64,000 bases of DNA from Novosphingobium sp. MD-1. Its GTDB lineage: Bacteria; Pseudomonadota; Alphaproteobacteria; Sphingomonadales; Sphingomonadaceae. The notes under the pieces were generated by a model that searched no databases, was not told the origin of the DNA, and saw only the letters and a list, made by a program, of their open reading frames with translations. A program made the translations under genes and the position numbers. The stretch spans positions 124,001-188,000 of the forward strand of contig NZ_BBXA01000020.1 of the NCBI RefSeq assembly GCF_001014975.1, written 5' to 3'. This document shows positions 38,258 through 47,452 of the stretch, one piece after another. Numbering within the stretch: the first letter of the stretch is position 1; every line of letters starts with the position of its first letter.

Positions 38258-39163
38258 TCAAGCCGCTGGTTCCGGCACTTTCCCGGCGCTCGCCGCATCC
38301 GCCTTCCCGGCCCGCACGGCGACCAGGCAGCCCGCCACGATCAGGGCAACGCCTGCCAGCGTGCGCAGCGTCAGCGCTTCGCCGAACATCAGCCAGCCGA
38401 CGATCGCCGCCCAAATGAACGCGGTATATTCCAGCGGCACCAGCACCCGCGTTTCGGCGCGGGCATAAGCCCACGTCATCAGCATCAGCGAGGCGGCGGA
38501 CAACGCCGCCGAGGTCACGATCCAGCCCAGCGCGGCCGGCGTCGGCGCCGGAGCCACCCACAACAGGCCGGGCAAGAGCACCAGCGCGGTTACCGCGTTC
38601 TGGAAGAAGGCCACCTCTTCCGGCCCAGCTAACAGCGCCTGGCGCCGCTGCAGCACGAGATTCCAGGCGTAGAGCACGGCGGAAACAAGGATGGCGCAAA
38701 GCCCTTTCACCCCTTCGGCGGAATAATGCCCACCAAGCTTGCCCGCCACGATCACACCCACGCCCATCAGCGCCAGCAGCGATCCGCCCACCGCGCGCCG
38801 CCCCACGGGCTCGCCCAGCCAAATGGCGGCGAGATAGAGCGCGATCAGCGGCGCGATGAACGACAGCGCGATGCCTTCGGCCAGCGGTGTGCGCACCACT
38901 CCGTAGAAGAACAGGACCGCCATCACGCCCGCAACCACCGCGCGCAGCGCATGAAGCCGTATCGTGGACGCCGCCGGCCAGCGTCCACGCCGGCCAAGCC
39001 AGACCGGCAGCATCAGCGCCGTTCCCGCCACGCTGCGCAAGGCCATCGCGGCATAGGCGCCGACAAGAATCGACGCCTCCTTCATGAATCCGTCCATCAC
39101 GCTGAACGTGGCAAGCCCCGTCAGCGCGATCAGGATGGGAACGGCATGTGCGTGGCGGGCCAT
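38258..39163 (-). CDS. EamA/DMT-family transporter
   Basis: Inner-membrane protein of 301 residues with ten predicted helices and the two-fold EamA repeat (FYGVVRTPLAEGIALSFIAPL and ETRVLVPLEYTAFIWAAIVGW). Family members export metabolites or amino acids. The substrate is unknown. AGGAG lies nine bases before the ATG at 39163. It is separated by 235 bases from acnA and shares no obvious pathway with it. Confidence 0.88.
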   Translation of the reverse strand: MARHAHAVPILIALTGLATFSVMDGFMKEASILVGAYAAMALRSVAGTALMLPVWLGRRGRWPAASTIRLHALRAVVAGVMAVLFFYGVVRTPLAEGIALSFIAPLIALYLAAIWLGEPVGRRAVGGSLLALMGVGVIVAGKLGGHYSAEGVKGLCAILVSAVLYAWNLVLQRRQALLAGPEEVAFFQNAVTALVLLPGLLWVAPAPTPAALGWIVTSAALSAASLMLMTWAYARAETRVLVPLEYTAFIWAAIVGWLMFGEALTLRTLAGVALIVAGCLVAVRAGKADAASAGKVPEPAA

Positions 39164-39401
39164 GCCCCAGGCTCCTAGGGATTCCGGCGCCGAATGGAAA
39201 CGCCATTCGGTCGCCTGCCCGACGGCCAGCGTTTCCGGAACCAAGCGGCAGGTGAATGATTCAGGCTATGGTCAGACGCCGGGCTTGATGGAAGGGCCAA
39301 GTGCGGTGCATGAAACATCCAAGGCCACGTCGGCATCCCGGCGGCGGCATCACCCGACGAAAGACAGGGGCTTGTACAGAATGCGTGCAAAGGGTCGGCC
39401 G

Positions 39402-40796
39402 ATGGCTCGAACGATGATTTCCGGAACGCTGGCGGTCGCGCTGCTGGCGCAAGCCGGCGTGGCCTCCGCCGCGCAGAACGGCCCTGTCGACCTGACCGCG
39501 CAGGCTCCCGCGCCCCGGCCCAGCGCGACATCCACACCGAACCCCGCGCCCGCGCCCGCCGCTTCGCCATCCGCGCCGGCAACCGCGCCGGGGGCTCCCG
39601 TCGTTCAGCCCACGCCGGCGCCGCTGCCGCCGCCGCTGGCGGAATGGTCCGTTGCCGACGCGCAGGCGCTGCTCGCCGCGATCCGCGGCATCGGGGCCGA
39701 AGGGCTATTTTCCCGCGATTACGAGCCAACCGCGCTTGCCGCCGCCATCGCCAAGGGGCCGGGGCCCGATCTCAACGCCCTTGCCAGCCGCCTGTTCGTC
39801 TGGCTGGCCGAAGACCTGCGCGATGGCCGCACCCCGATGACCGCGCGCATCCAGTGGTTCGCGGTCGACCCCGACCAGGACGTGCGCCCGTCGTCGGCGC
39901 TGCTGGCCGAAGCGATGGAAAAGCACGACGTGCCGGGGGTGCTCGCTTCGCTCAACCCCACACACCCGGATTACGCCGAACTCAAGTCCATGCTGACCAA
40001 GGCCAAGGACCCGACGCAGATCGCGATGATCCGCGCCAACATGGACCGCTGGCGCTGGCTGGCGCACGACCTCGGCCTGCAATACCTGATCATCAACGTG
40101 CCCGAGCAGGAACTGCGGCTGACCGTGAACAACAAGGTCATCCGCAGCTATCGCGCCATTGTCGGCAAGCCGGGCAAGACCGCCACGCCGCAGCTGGCCG
40201 AACAGGTCCGCAACGTGGTGTTCAACCCGACGTGGACGGTGCCGCAGTCGATCGTGAAAGGTGAAGGGCTGGGCGCCAGGCTGATCGGCAACCCGGCCTC
40301 CGCCCGCCGCCAGGGCTATGCCGTCAGCAAATCCGCCGATGGCACGATCACCGTGGTGCAGCAGCCCGGGGCGAACAATTCGCTGGGGCTGATGAAGCTC
40401 GACATGCCCAACGAACATGCGATCTATATCCACGATACGCCCAACCGCGCGCTGTTCAACCTGCCCAGCCGCGCGCTGTCGCACGGCTGCATCCGCGCCG
40501 AACGCGCCAGCGAACTGGCGATGACCATGGCCATCCTCGGCGCGGACATCACGCCGGACCAGGGTGTGGAATACACGCTTTCGGGCAAGTACACCAAGGT
40601 GCCGATGACCAAGACCTTCCCGGTCTACATCACCTATTTCACCGTCGCGCGCGACGTGAACGGGCTGATGCGCAGCTTTTCCGACCTCTATGGCCGCGAT
40701 GCCCCCGTCATCGCCAGCTTCGCCCAGCCGCGCCAGCTCCACACCAGCCAGCGCAAGAGCAACGAGGCCGTGATCAAGCTCGATAATCCGCTGTAA
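39402..40796 (+). CDS. Exported L,D-transpeptidase (YkuD/YcbB-like)
   Basis: Periplasmic peptidoglycan enzyme of about 464 residues that forms 3-3 cross-links. It starts with a signal peptide (MARTMISGTLAVALLAQAGVASA), then a Pro/Ala linker, a helical region, and a catalytic YkuD domain. The catalytic motif SHGCIRAERASELA carries Cys363, and HDTPNRALF precedes it. AAAGGG seven bases before the ATG at 39402 supports this start. An ATG at 39381 is also in frame. It converges with another L,D-transpeptidase-fold gene. Confidence 0.9.
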   Translation: MARTMISGTLAVALLAQAGVASAAQNGPVDLTAQAPAPRPSATSTPNPAPAPAASPSAPATAPGAPVVQPTPAPLPPPLAEWSVADAQALLAAIRGIGAEGLFSRDYEPTALAAAIAKGPGPDLNALASRLFVWLAEDLRDGRTPMTARIQWFAVDPDQDVRPSSALLAEAMEKHDVPGVLASLNPTHPDYAELKSMLTKAKDPTQIAMIRANMDRWRWLAHDLGLQYLIINVPEQELRLTVNNKVIRSYRAIVGKPGKTATPQLAEQVRNVVFNPTWTVPQSIVKGEGLGARLIGNPASARRQGYAVSKSADGTITVVQQPGANNSLGLMKLDMPNEHAIYIHDTPNRALFNLPSRALSHGCIRAERASELAMTMAILGADITPDQGVEYTLSGKYTKVPMTKTFPVYITYFTVARDVNGLMRSFSDLYGRDAPVIASFAQPRQLHTSQRKSNEAVIKLDNPL

Positions 40797-40831
40797 GGCA
40801 TCGGCACCGCAAGGCGCGATCCGGCGGGGTT

Positions 40832-41470
40832 CTATCCGATCCCCAGCCGGTCCGCATAGAGCAGGCGGCCGCCAGAGAGGTGCCACAGCGCCTCGTTGAA
40901 GTCCGCCTCGCCCATCGCGAAGCAACCGTCGCTGCGGCCGAGCTTGCCCCATTTCGCCAGCATGTCGGTATTGGCGTACCACGCCGGGTGCATCACGATC
41001 GCCCGGTCGAGCGCGTTGGTGTTGTCCGGGTCCACCCCGCCCAGCCGGATCGAGGTGCCGTACTTGCCCTTGTACCATTCGTAGGTGATGAACGCCCCGC
41101 GCGAGGTGGCGAGGCTGTTCGGCTCGTTGGAAAAGCGCTTGAGGAAGCCGTCGTGCTCCGGGTCCGATCCCTTGCCATGGGCGACGAGGAACGAGCGCAC
41201 CTCGCCCTTTTCGAGATCGGCGAAATGCAGGCGCGGCAGCGACGAGGGCAGCGCGAAATCGGCCACGCCCACCACGTCGGTCCGCCACAGTTGCGCGCGC
41301 ACGCGCTCCATCTGCTCCTTCGCAACGTCCAGGATGCGGCGGTGCTGCTCGGTTGGCGAATAGGGCTGCGCGAAAACCTTCGCCGGCGCGACCGCGGACA
41401 CGGCCGCCAGGCCCACGCCTTTCAGCACCGCGCGCCGGTCGATTCCGGCTTCGTTCCCACGAGTCTTCAT
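40832..41470 (-). CDS. Murein L,D-transpeptidase catalytic-domain protein, Tat-exported
   Basis: Exported 212-residue protein. The N-terminus has a twin-arginine signal (DRRAVLKGVGLAAVSAV). The C-terminal part matches the YkuD_2-type catalytic family, with GRSDGCFAMGEADF holding the nucleophilic cysteine and a conserved His in VMHPAWYANT. The ATG at 41470 has AGGG upstream. Longer frames to 41578 lack a ribosome site. It would act on cell-wall peptides. It converges with the other transpeptidase gene. Confidence 0.85.
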   Translation of the reverse strand: MKTRGNEAGIDRRAVLKGVGLAAVSAVAPAKVFAQPYSPTEQHRRILDVAKEQMERVRAQLWRTDVVGVADFALPSSLPRLHFADLEKGEVRSFLVAHGKGSDPEHDGFLKRFSNEPNSLATSRGAFITYEWYKGKYGTSIRLGGVDPDNTNALDRAIVMHPAWYANTDMLAKWGKLGRSDGCFAMGEADFNEALWHLSGGRLLYADRLGIG

Positions 41471-41531
41471 ACCACTACCCTGCCACATCGCGCCCTGCCC
41501 TAAGCTTAACGGCGCGAATCGTGTCCCCGTG

Positions 41532-42023
41532 TCAGGAATCTGACGCCTTTGCCCCGAGTCGCGCAAGCGCTTCTCCATCCACGCGCATCACGGTCCATTC
41601 GTCCATCGGCCGCGCGCCCAGCGCCTTGTAGAACCCGATGGCCGGTTCGTTCCAGTCGAGAACCCACCATTCCAGACGGGCGCAGTCGCGCTCGATCGCC
41701 AACGCGGCGAGGTGCGCCAGCAGCGCCTTGCCCAGCCCCGCCCCGCGCGCGGCGGGCCGCACAAACAGGTCTTCCAGATAGATGCCCGGCCGACCTTCGA
41801 AGGTTGAGAAGTTATGGAAAAACAGCGCGAAACCCTGTGCCGCGCCATCCACTTCGCCGATCACCACTTCGGCATAGGGCCGCGGGCCGAACAGCTTGGC
41901 GCCCAGCACCGCCTCGTCGAAGCGCACCTCGTGCGCCAGTTTCTCGTATTCTGCCAGTTCGCGGATGAAGGCGCCGATCAGCGGCAGGTCTTCGGGCGTG
42001 GCGGGCCGGATGGAAATGCTCAT
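41532..42023 (-). CDS. GNAT-family acetyltransferase, diamine-type
   Basis: A 163-residue GNAT enzyme using acetyl-CoA. Motif A (VRPAARGAGLGKALLAHLA) and motif B (WWVLDWNEPAIGFYKALGA) are clear, as is IRPATPEDLP at the start. The pattern is close to the spermidine/spermine acetyltransferase-like group (WNEPAI...YKALGA). Substrate specificity is inferred only. Confidence 0.88.
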   Translation of the reverse strand: MSISIRPATPEDLPLIGAFIRELAEYEKLAHEVRFDEAVLGAKLFGPRPYAEVVIGEVDGAAQGFALFFHNFSTFEGRPGIYLEDLFVRPAARGAGLGKALLAHLAALAIERDCARLEWWVLDWNEPAIGFYKALGARPMDEWTVMRVDGEALARLGAKASDS

Positions 42024-42059
42024 GCCCGCGCGGTTAGCCCGACGAATGCAAAAATGGAA

Positions 42060-42152
42060 TCGTCATTGCGAGGAGGCGACAGCCGACGAAGCAATCCAGG
42101 GGCGGATCGCGGAACGCTCTGGATTGCTTCGGCCGATGGCCTCGCAATGACG
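42060..42152. repeat. Imperfect palindromic repeat, about 93 bp
   Basis: A left arm starting CGTCATTGCGAGG and containing CGAAGCAATCCAG is matched by a right arm with CTGGATTGCTTCG and CCTCGCAATGACG. It lies in the spacer between the GNAT and aspartic protease genes. The layout is that of a dispersed palindromic (MITE/REP-like) element seen in many alphaproteobacterial genomes. Confidence 0.85.
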
Positions 42153-42179
42153 ATGGCTGGCATCGTCTTGGCAAACTTG

Positions 42180-42743
42180 TCAACTTGCCGAAATCACCAG
42201 CCGGTCGCCTTCCAGCGTCACCTTGCCCAGCCGCTTCAGCGCCGACTGCCCCAGCAGGTTGACCGAAAGATCGCGCACCACCACCGCCTCGATCCCGCCG
42301 ATCTCGCGCCCGTCCACGGCGAGCCGGTCGATCCGCACCACCGCGCCATAGCCCTGCCCCGAAGCCGTGCGCAGGATCGGCTGGTAAGCCGACGACGGGG
42401 GATCGATGCCCAGCCGCCGCGCGTCATCCACAGTCAGCGCCACCATGTCCGCCCCGGTATCGACCAGGAAGCGCACCTCGCCACCATCGACCCGGCCATA
42501 TACGTGGAATTGCCCGTCCGCCCCGCGATCGAGCACGGTCGATCCGCCACGCACGCCACTTTGGAGGGGATTGCCGCGATCCGGGCCATCCGCATCGCGC
42601 GCGGCATCCAGATCGGCGACCGTCACCGAAGCCGCATCCGTCGCACCGCTTTCCGGCCCGGCCAGATTGAACACGCCGCCGCCCTGCGCCAGCATCAGCA
42701 GCAGCGCGGTCATCCCGACAACAAGGACCAGCAGGCGATTCAT
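42180..42743 (-). CDS. Retropepsin-like aspartic protease (clan AA)
   Basis: Membrane-anchored protein of 187 residues. An N-terminal helix (LLVLVVGMTALLLMLAQ) anchors it, a linker follows, and the C-terminal domain has the single retropepsin motif FLVDTGADMVALT. A hydrophobic NLLGQSALKRLG follows, as in bacterial TIGR02281-type proteases. It is expected to act as a dimer in the periplasm. The ATG at 42743 gives the best signal-anchor start. The substrate is unknown. Confidence 0.85.
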   Translation of the reverse strand: MNRLLVLVVGMTALLLMLAQGGGVFNLAGPESGATDAASVTVADLDAARDADGPDRGNPLQSGVRGGSTVLDRGADGQFHVYGRVDGGEVRFLVDTGADMVALTVDDARRLGIDPPSSAYQPILRTASGQGYGAVVRIDRLAVDGREIGGIEAVVVRDLSVNLLGQSALKRLGKVTLEGDRLVISAS

Positions 42744-42821
42744 CGCCCGCCGGTCTAACCGCAAGAGGTTGACGATTGGGAAACCGGCCCCCGGGAAACA
42801 GGCCGCCCCGGACGGCGGATA

Positions 42822-43949
42822 TTACTCCGCCGCTTCGCTGACCTTGTCGTTCGCAGCCTCGATCTCCGCCGCCTTGGCTTCCACCAGCGCCACGATGTGA
42901 TCGAGCATGTCCTCGCTCTGCACATGGTGGTCAGTCACGCCCGAAAGATAGACCATGTGCTTGCCGTTGCCGCCACCGGTCAGGCCGATGTCGGTCTCGC
43001 GCGCCTCGCCGGGGCCGTTGACCACGCAGCCCAGCACCGACAGCGAAAGCGGCGTCTTGATGTGCGAGAGCCGCGCTTCCAGTGCTTCCACGGTGCGGAT
43101 CACATCGAAGCCCTGCCGCGCGCACGAAGGGCACGAGACGACGCGGACGCCGCGCGTGCGCAGGCCCAGCGATTTCAGGATTTCGAAGCCGACGCGCACT
43201 TCCTCTTCCGGTTCGGCCGAAAGCGAGACACGCAGGGTGTCGCCGATCCCGGCCCACAGCAGATTGCCGATGCCGATCGAGGACTTGACCGTGCCGCCGA
43301 TCAGCCCGCCCGCCTCGGTGATGCCCAGATGCAGCGGGCAATCGACGGCTTCGGCCAGCCCCATGTAGGCGGCCACGGCCAGGAACACGTCGCTGGCCTT
43401 CACCGCCACCTTGTATTCGTGGAAATCGTGGTCCTGCAGCAGCTTGATATGGTCCAGCGCGGATTCGACCAGCGCTTCGGGGCAGGGTTCGCCGTACTTT
43501 TCGAGCAGGTCCTTCTCCAGGCTGCCCGCGTTCACGCCGATGCGGATGGCGCAGCCGTTGGCCTTGGCCGCGCGCACCACTTCGGCCACGCGTTCGGACG
43601 AGCCGATGTTGCCAGGGTTGATGCGCAGGCAGGCCGCGCCCGCGTCGGCCGCCTCCAGCGCGCGCTTGTAGTGGAAATGGATGTCCGCGATGATCGGAAT
43701 GCGCGCCGCCTTCACGATCTTGCCGAGCGCGGCGGTGCTTTCCACATCGGGGCACGACACGCGGATCAGGTCCGCGCCGGCATCCTCGCAACGGCGGATC
43801 TGGTTGATCGTCGCCACCGGGTCGGAGGTCAGCGTGTTGGTCATGGTCTGGACCGTGATCGGCGCATCGCCACCGACGGGGACCGTGCCGACCATGATCT
43901 GGCGGCTCTTGCGACGCGCGATATCGCGCCATGGACGTACGGAAGACAT
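42822..43949 (-). CDS. ispG: 4-hydroxy-3-methylbut-2-enyl diphosphate synthase
   Basis: Iron-sulfur enzyme of the MEP isoprenoid pathway, 375 residues. It converts MEcPP to HMBPP. The N-terminal TIM barrel begins [21 protein letters not shown] in two visible parts, and the C-terminal cluster domain has [10 protein letters not shown] and [11 protein letters not shown] with three cysteines and the conserved glutamate. The ATG at 43949 is preferred over 43982. It supplies precursors also used by crtZ carotenoids. Confidence 0.97.
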   Translation of the reverse strand: MSSVRPWRDIARRKSRQIMVGTVPVGGDAPITVQTMTNTLTSDPVATINQIRRCEDAGADLIRVSCPDVESTAALGKIVKAARIPIIADIHFHYKRALEAADAGAACLRINPGNIGSSERVAEVVRAAKANGCAIRIGVNAGSLEKDLLEKYGEPCPEALVESALDHIKLLQDHDFHEYKVAVKASDVFLAVAAYMGLAEAVDCPLHLGITEAGGLIGGTVKSSIGIGNLLWAGIGDTLRVSLSAEPEEEVRVGFEILKSLGLRTRGVRVVSCPSCARQGFDVIRTVEALEARLSHIKTPLSLSVLGCVVNGPGEARETDIGLTGGGNGKHMVYLSGVTDHHVQSEDMLDHIVALVEAKAAEIEAANDKVSEAAE

Positions 43950-44036
43950 GCGCGCCCTATACCGCCGCCCGCGCGCGCGCAAAAGCCCGCATGTGGCCCA
44001 GTCACGAAATGGGTGATGAAATTGAGGTGTGAACGC

Positions 44037-44567
44037 CTACAGCTTCAGCGCGAACAGCCAGTCCTCGTCGCGCTGCTCGCCCACCATGAAGTCCACCTCG
44101 CCCACTTTGACGAAGCCGTAGCGGCCGTAGAACCGCTGCGCGCCGGGGTTTTCGCTCCACACCGAAAGCTGCACCTCGTCCGCGCGGCGCCTGCGCGCCT
44201 CGTCCAGCGCCCAGGCCATCAGCCGCGCGCCAAGGCCTTGCCCCAGCACGTCAGGATCGCCGTAAAGCTGCTTCAATTCCAGCGGACGGGCCGCATCGGT
44301 CACGCGCGGCAGGCTGCTTTCCAGCAGCAGCTTGCAGAACGCAAGCAGCCGCCCAGCCCCGTCCTCCACCACCGCTGTCACCATGCCCGGATCGGTCAGT
44401 TCGGCATGAAGCTTCTGCTCGGTGTGGCTGCCATCGAGGAATGCGGCGAGGTCTTCGGGGCGATAGAGATGCCCGAACTTGGCCACGAAGGCGCGACAGC
44501 CGAGATCGGCCAGCACGGCGGCATCGGCAGGCGTGGCAAGGCGGACGGTCAGGGAATGTGTGGCCAT
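44037..44567 (-). CDS. GNAT-family N-acetyltransferase
   Basis: A 176-residue GNAT protein. It has RLATPADAAVLADLGCRAF near the N-terminus, LKQLYGDPDVLGQGLGARLMAWALDEAR as motif A region, and a C-terminal SENPGAQRFYGRYGFVKVGE. The acceptor substrate is unknown. It lies upstream of ispG on the same strand, but a 87-base gap separates them. Confidence 0.87.
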   Translation of the reverse strand: MATHSLTVRLATPADAAVLADLGCRAFVAKFGHLYRPEDLAAFLDGSHTEQKLHAELTDPGMVTAVVEDGAGRLLAFCKLLLESSLPRVTDAARPLELKQLYGDPDVLGQGLGARLMAWALDEARRRRADEVQLSVWSENPGAQRFYGRYGFVKVGEVDFMVGEQRDEDWLFALKL

Positions 44568-44619
44568 GCCCCGGCCATAGAGGCAGGAGCCACGCCTTTC
44601 CAGCCTTGCCGGTTCGCGA

Positions 44620-45051
44620 TCAGTTGCGCGCGGCAGCGACCTTGGGCGGCTTGGTGTAAGGCACGAACTTGTCCAGGCCCACGAAGCCGCGCTGGAAGTG
44701 ACTGGTGCGGTCGACCAGATGCACCGTGTCGATGCTGCACAGCTGCGAACTGGTCAGCCGGGTAACGAGCACGTCGTCGTTGTCGAGCGATTCGGCGCCC
44801 ACGCGCGGCTTCTGCACATAGAGCGTGCCGCCCGCGTCATAGACGATCGCGATCTTGTCGTAGATCTGGGTCGAACGGACGGTGGGCATGTAGATGCAGT
44901 CCACCGGTGCGCCCGCCACGCGCCCTTCCAGCGCCTTGGCAAGCTGCTGTTCGGGCGTCAGTTTCGGCTTGGCGGCATCGGCCGCCGCAGCGGTAAGCAC
45001 CATCGCTGCTGCGGCCAGAGCGAAACCCGTCCTGCGCGCAATTCTGTTCAT
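44620..45051 (-). CDS. Secreted protein of unknown function
   Basis: Exported 143-residue protein. The signal peptide MNRIARRTGFALAAAAMVLTAAAADA cleaves near residue 26. The mature domain contains two cysteines (DCIYMPTVRST and SSQLCSIDTVHLVD) that could form a disulfide. AAAAGGA precedes the ATG at 45051. I recognise it only as a type of small secreted protein found in sphingomonads. Confidence 0.72.
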   Translation of the reverse strand: MNRIARRTGFALAAAAMVLTAAAADAAKPKLTPEQQLAKALEGRVAGAPVDCIYMPTVRSTQIYDKIAIVYDAGGTLYVQKPRVGAESLDNDDVLVTRLTSSQLCSIDTVHLVDRTSHFQRGFVGLDKFVPYTKPPKVAAARN

Positions 45052-45133
45052 GGCTTGCACGTCCTTTTCCCGGAAAAATCGATCTTTGATCGATGGCACA
45101 ATTCCCCTGAACAGGCGCTGACCGGCGCAGCGT

Positions 45134-45586
45134 TCAGGCGGGCAAGACCAATGCCATCCATTCGTCGCGCGTGGCGGGCTGGGTTTCCAGTTGCGGCACG
45201 TCGTCCGGCAGCGCGATCCACGGCTGCTTGCGCGATGTCCACACGTGGAACGCGGGCACAAGGTCCGGGCTGTCATCGCGCGTGCCGGTGCGGATCGTGG
45301 CGATCTCGGGCCGTTCGTGATTGATCGTGTAGACCCGGGTCATGCAGGAAGGGCACGCGACGTGCGTCACCGTCGCGCTATGGCTGCCGGTGCAGGTGCC
45401 CTCGATCGGCGCGCCTTCGGTCACCAGGTCAGCCACCAGCACCTGCTGGTTCAGCGCAAAGGCGCTGCCCTGCCGCGTCTGGCAGCCCTTGCAATGGCAG
45501 GCATAGGGGCGGAAGCCTCGATCCACCGCCCGCCAGCGCACCGCGCCGCAGGCGCAGCCGCCGGTTATCGCGTCGCCGATCGCCAT
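45134..45586 (-). CDS. GFA-like (CENP-V/GFA) zinc protein
   Basis: A 150-residue protein of the glutathione-dependent-formaldehyde-activating-like family. It has the three zinc-binding clusters CACGAVR, CHCKGCQ and CPSC. The family has many members of unknown function, so formaldehyde activation is not implied. The ATG at 45586 is 15 bases after the tldD stop on the same strand. Confidence 0.85.
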   Translation of the reverse strand: MAIGDAITGGCACGAVRWRAVDRGFRPYACHCKGCQTRQGSAFALNQQVLVADLVTEGAPIEGTCTGSHSATVTHVACPSCMTRVYTINHERPEIATIRTGTRDDSPDLVPAFHVWTSRKQPWIALPDDVPQLETQPATRDEWMALVLPA

Positions 45587-45600
45587 CGCCGCTCCCCGCG

Positions 45601-47043
45601 TCAGCCCGTGCCGCCCACGGTCAGGCCTTCGACCAGCAGCGTCGGCTGGCCGACGCCGGCCGGCACGCTCTGCCCGCCCTTGCCGCACACGCCCACGCCC
45701 TCGTCGAGCGCCAGATCGTTGCCAATGCCGACAACCTTGGTCAGGCAGGTGGGGCCATCGCCGATCAGCGTGGCGCCCTTGATCGGCGCGCCCAGCCTGC
45801 CGTTCTCGATGCGATAGGCCTCGGTGCACGAAAACACGAACTTGCCACTGGTGATATCGACCTGCCCGCCGCCGAAGCTCTTGGCGAAAATCCCGTTCTT
45901 CACGCGCGACAGCAGTTCGGCGGGATTGTCGTTGCCGCTGCGCATGAAGGTGTTGGTCATGCGCGGCATCGGCGCGTGGGCATAGGATTCGCGGCGGCCG
46001 TTGCCGGTGGGGGCCACGCCCATCAGCCGGGCGTTGAGCCGGTCCTGGATATAGCCCTTGAGGATGCCGTCCTCGATCAGCACGTTTTCCTGCGTGGGCG
46101 TGCCTTCGTCATCGATGCTGAGCGAGCCGCGCCGGCCGGCACCGCCCACGCCCAGCAGCGTGCCATCGTCGATCACCGTCACGCCAGGCGCGGCCACGCG
46201 CTGGCCGATCCGGCCGGAAAAAGCGCTGGTGCCCTTGCGGTTGAAATCGCCTTCGAGGCCGTGGCCCACCGCTTCGTGCAGCAGCACGCCGGGCCAGCCG
46301 GGGCCGAGCAGCACGGTCATTTCACCCGCCGGCGCGGCGACCGATTCGAGGTTGGTCAGCGCCTGCGCCAGCGCGCTGTCGATCGCGCGGTTCCACGTCT
46401 CGGGCGCGAACAGGTCGTCGTAGAGCCGTCGTCCGCCGATGCCGAAGCTGCCGGTTTCGCGCCGCCCGTCCTGCTCGGCCACGATCGAGACGTTGAGCCG
46501 CACCAGCGGCCGTACGTCATGCGCGACGAAGCCATCCGCGCGGACGATCTCCACCACCGACCAGCTTCCGGCGAGCGAAGCCGAAACCTGCGCCACGCGC
46601 GGATCGCGGGCGCGGGCCGCGGCATCGATCTGTTCGAGCAGCCGCACCTTGGCCTCGAACGGCACGGCATCGAGCGGCGAAGCGTCGGTGTAGAGGTGGC
46701 GGTTGCTGCTGCGCGGCGGCGCGGCGGCGCTGCCTTTCGCCGGATCGAGCAGCTTCAGTGTCTCGCCCGCGCGGGCAATGGCGGCGGCGGAAATTTCGTT
46801 GGCGTGGGCAAAACCCGTCATCTCGCCCGAAACGCCGCGCAGGCCGAAGCCCGCATCGCGCGAATAGTCGGCCGTTTTCAGCCGCCCGTCATCGAAGCCG
46901 AAGCTCTCGCTGGCGATGAACTGGAGATAGAGTTCCCCATCGTCACACGCGGCCAGCGCATCGCGCGTCAGGCGCAGGGCATCATCGGGCGTCAGCGCGC
47001 CGGAACGGTAAAGGAGCGAGCGGGTGTCGGAAAAATCGGTCAT
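45601..47043 (-). CDS. tldD: Metalloprotease TldD
   Basis: Zinc protease partner of TldE/PmbA, 480 residues. The zinc motif HEAVGHGLEGD is present, as in TldD proteins, with GRRGSLSIDDEG and SYAHAPMPRMTNTFM. TldD/E degrades peptides such as microcin B17 and unfolded proteins. No pmbA is adjacent. The start is the first ATG at 47043. Confidence 0.96.
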   Translation of the reverse strand: MTDFSDTRSLLYRSGALTPDDALRLTRDALAACDDGELYLQFIASESFGFDDGRLKTADYSRDAGFGLRGVSGEMTGFAHANEISAAAIARAGETLKLLDPAKGSAAAPPRSSNRHLYTDASPLDAVPFEAKVRLLEQIDAAARARDPRVAQVSASLAGSWSVVEIVRADGFVAHDVRPLVRLNVSIVAEQDGRRETGSFGIGGRRLYDDLFAPETWNRAIDSALAQALTNLESVAAPAGEMTVLLGPGWPGVLLHEAVGHGLEGDFNRKGTSAFSGRIGQRVAAPGVTVIDDGTLLGVGGAGRRGSLSIDDEGTPTQENVLIEDGILKGYIQDRLNARLMGVAPTGNGRRESYAHAPMPRMTNTFMRSGNDNPAELLSRVKNGIFAKSFGGGQVDITSGKFVFSCTEAYRIENGRLGAPIKGATLIGDGPTCLTKVVGIGNDLALDEGVGVCGKGGQSVPAGVGQPTLLVEGLTVGGTG

Positions 47044-47091
47044 CGACTCCCGATATAGGAGGCGAAACGCGCCCGCGCTACTCGGGAAAGA

Positions 47092-47322
47092 TCAGGCCGC
47101 CTGCGCGGCGTCAGAGCTAGCAGTATCCGCCGGGCCGCCCTTCAGCACGAAGCGCTTGTCGCAATAACCGCAATCGACATAGCCGCGCTCGTCGATTTCC
47201 AGCCACACGCGCGGATGGCCGAGCGCCGAGGGCTTGAACGCGGCGCCGCCGCGAATGTCGCCCGCACCGTCGCAGCTGACGCGGTGGGACGTGGTGAAAA
47301 CGGTTTCGGGGGCCTTGCTCAT
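47092..47322 (-). CDS. NDUFS6-like zinc finger (zf-CHCC) protein
   Basis: A 76-residue protein with the complex I NDUFS6-type zinc pattern: C in RVSCDGA, H in [10 protein letters not shown], then [10 protein letters not shown]. In mitochondrial complex I this subunit stabilises assembly, and alphaproteobacterial homologues are small separate proteins. The nuo operon is not nearby. The ATG at 47322 starts [11 protein letters not shown]. Confidence 0.82.
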   Translation of the reverse strand: MSKAPETVFTTSHRVSCDGAGDIRGGAAFKPSALGHPRVWLEIDERGYVDCGYCDKRFVLKGGPADTASSDAAQAA

Positions 47323-47452
47323 GGCCGCGCTATAGCGGGGAAGCGGCGGCGATTCCAGAGCGTGCGTAGACAAGGGCGGGTCATCCTTTGGTCCGGGGTC
47401 GCGGTGCATTGGCCCTTTACCCGGCGCGGTTCGTGCCTAAATAACATAGCCT

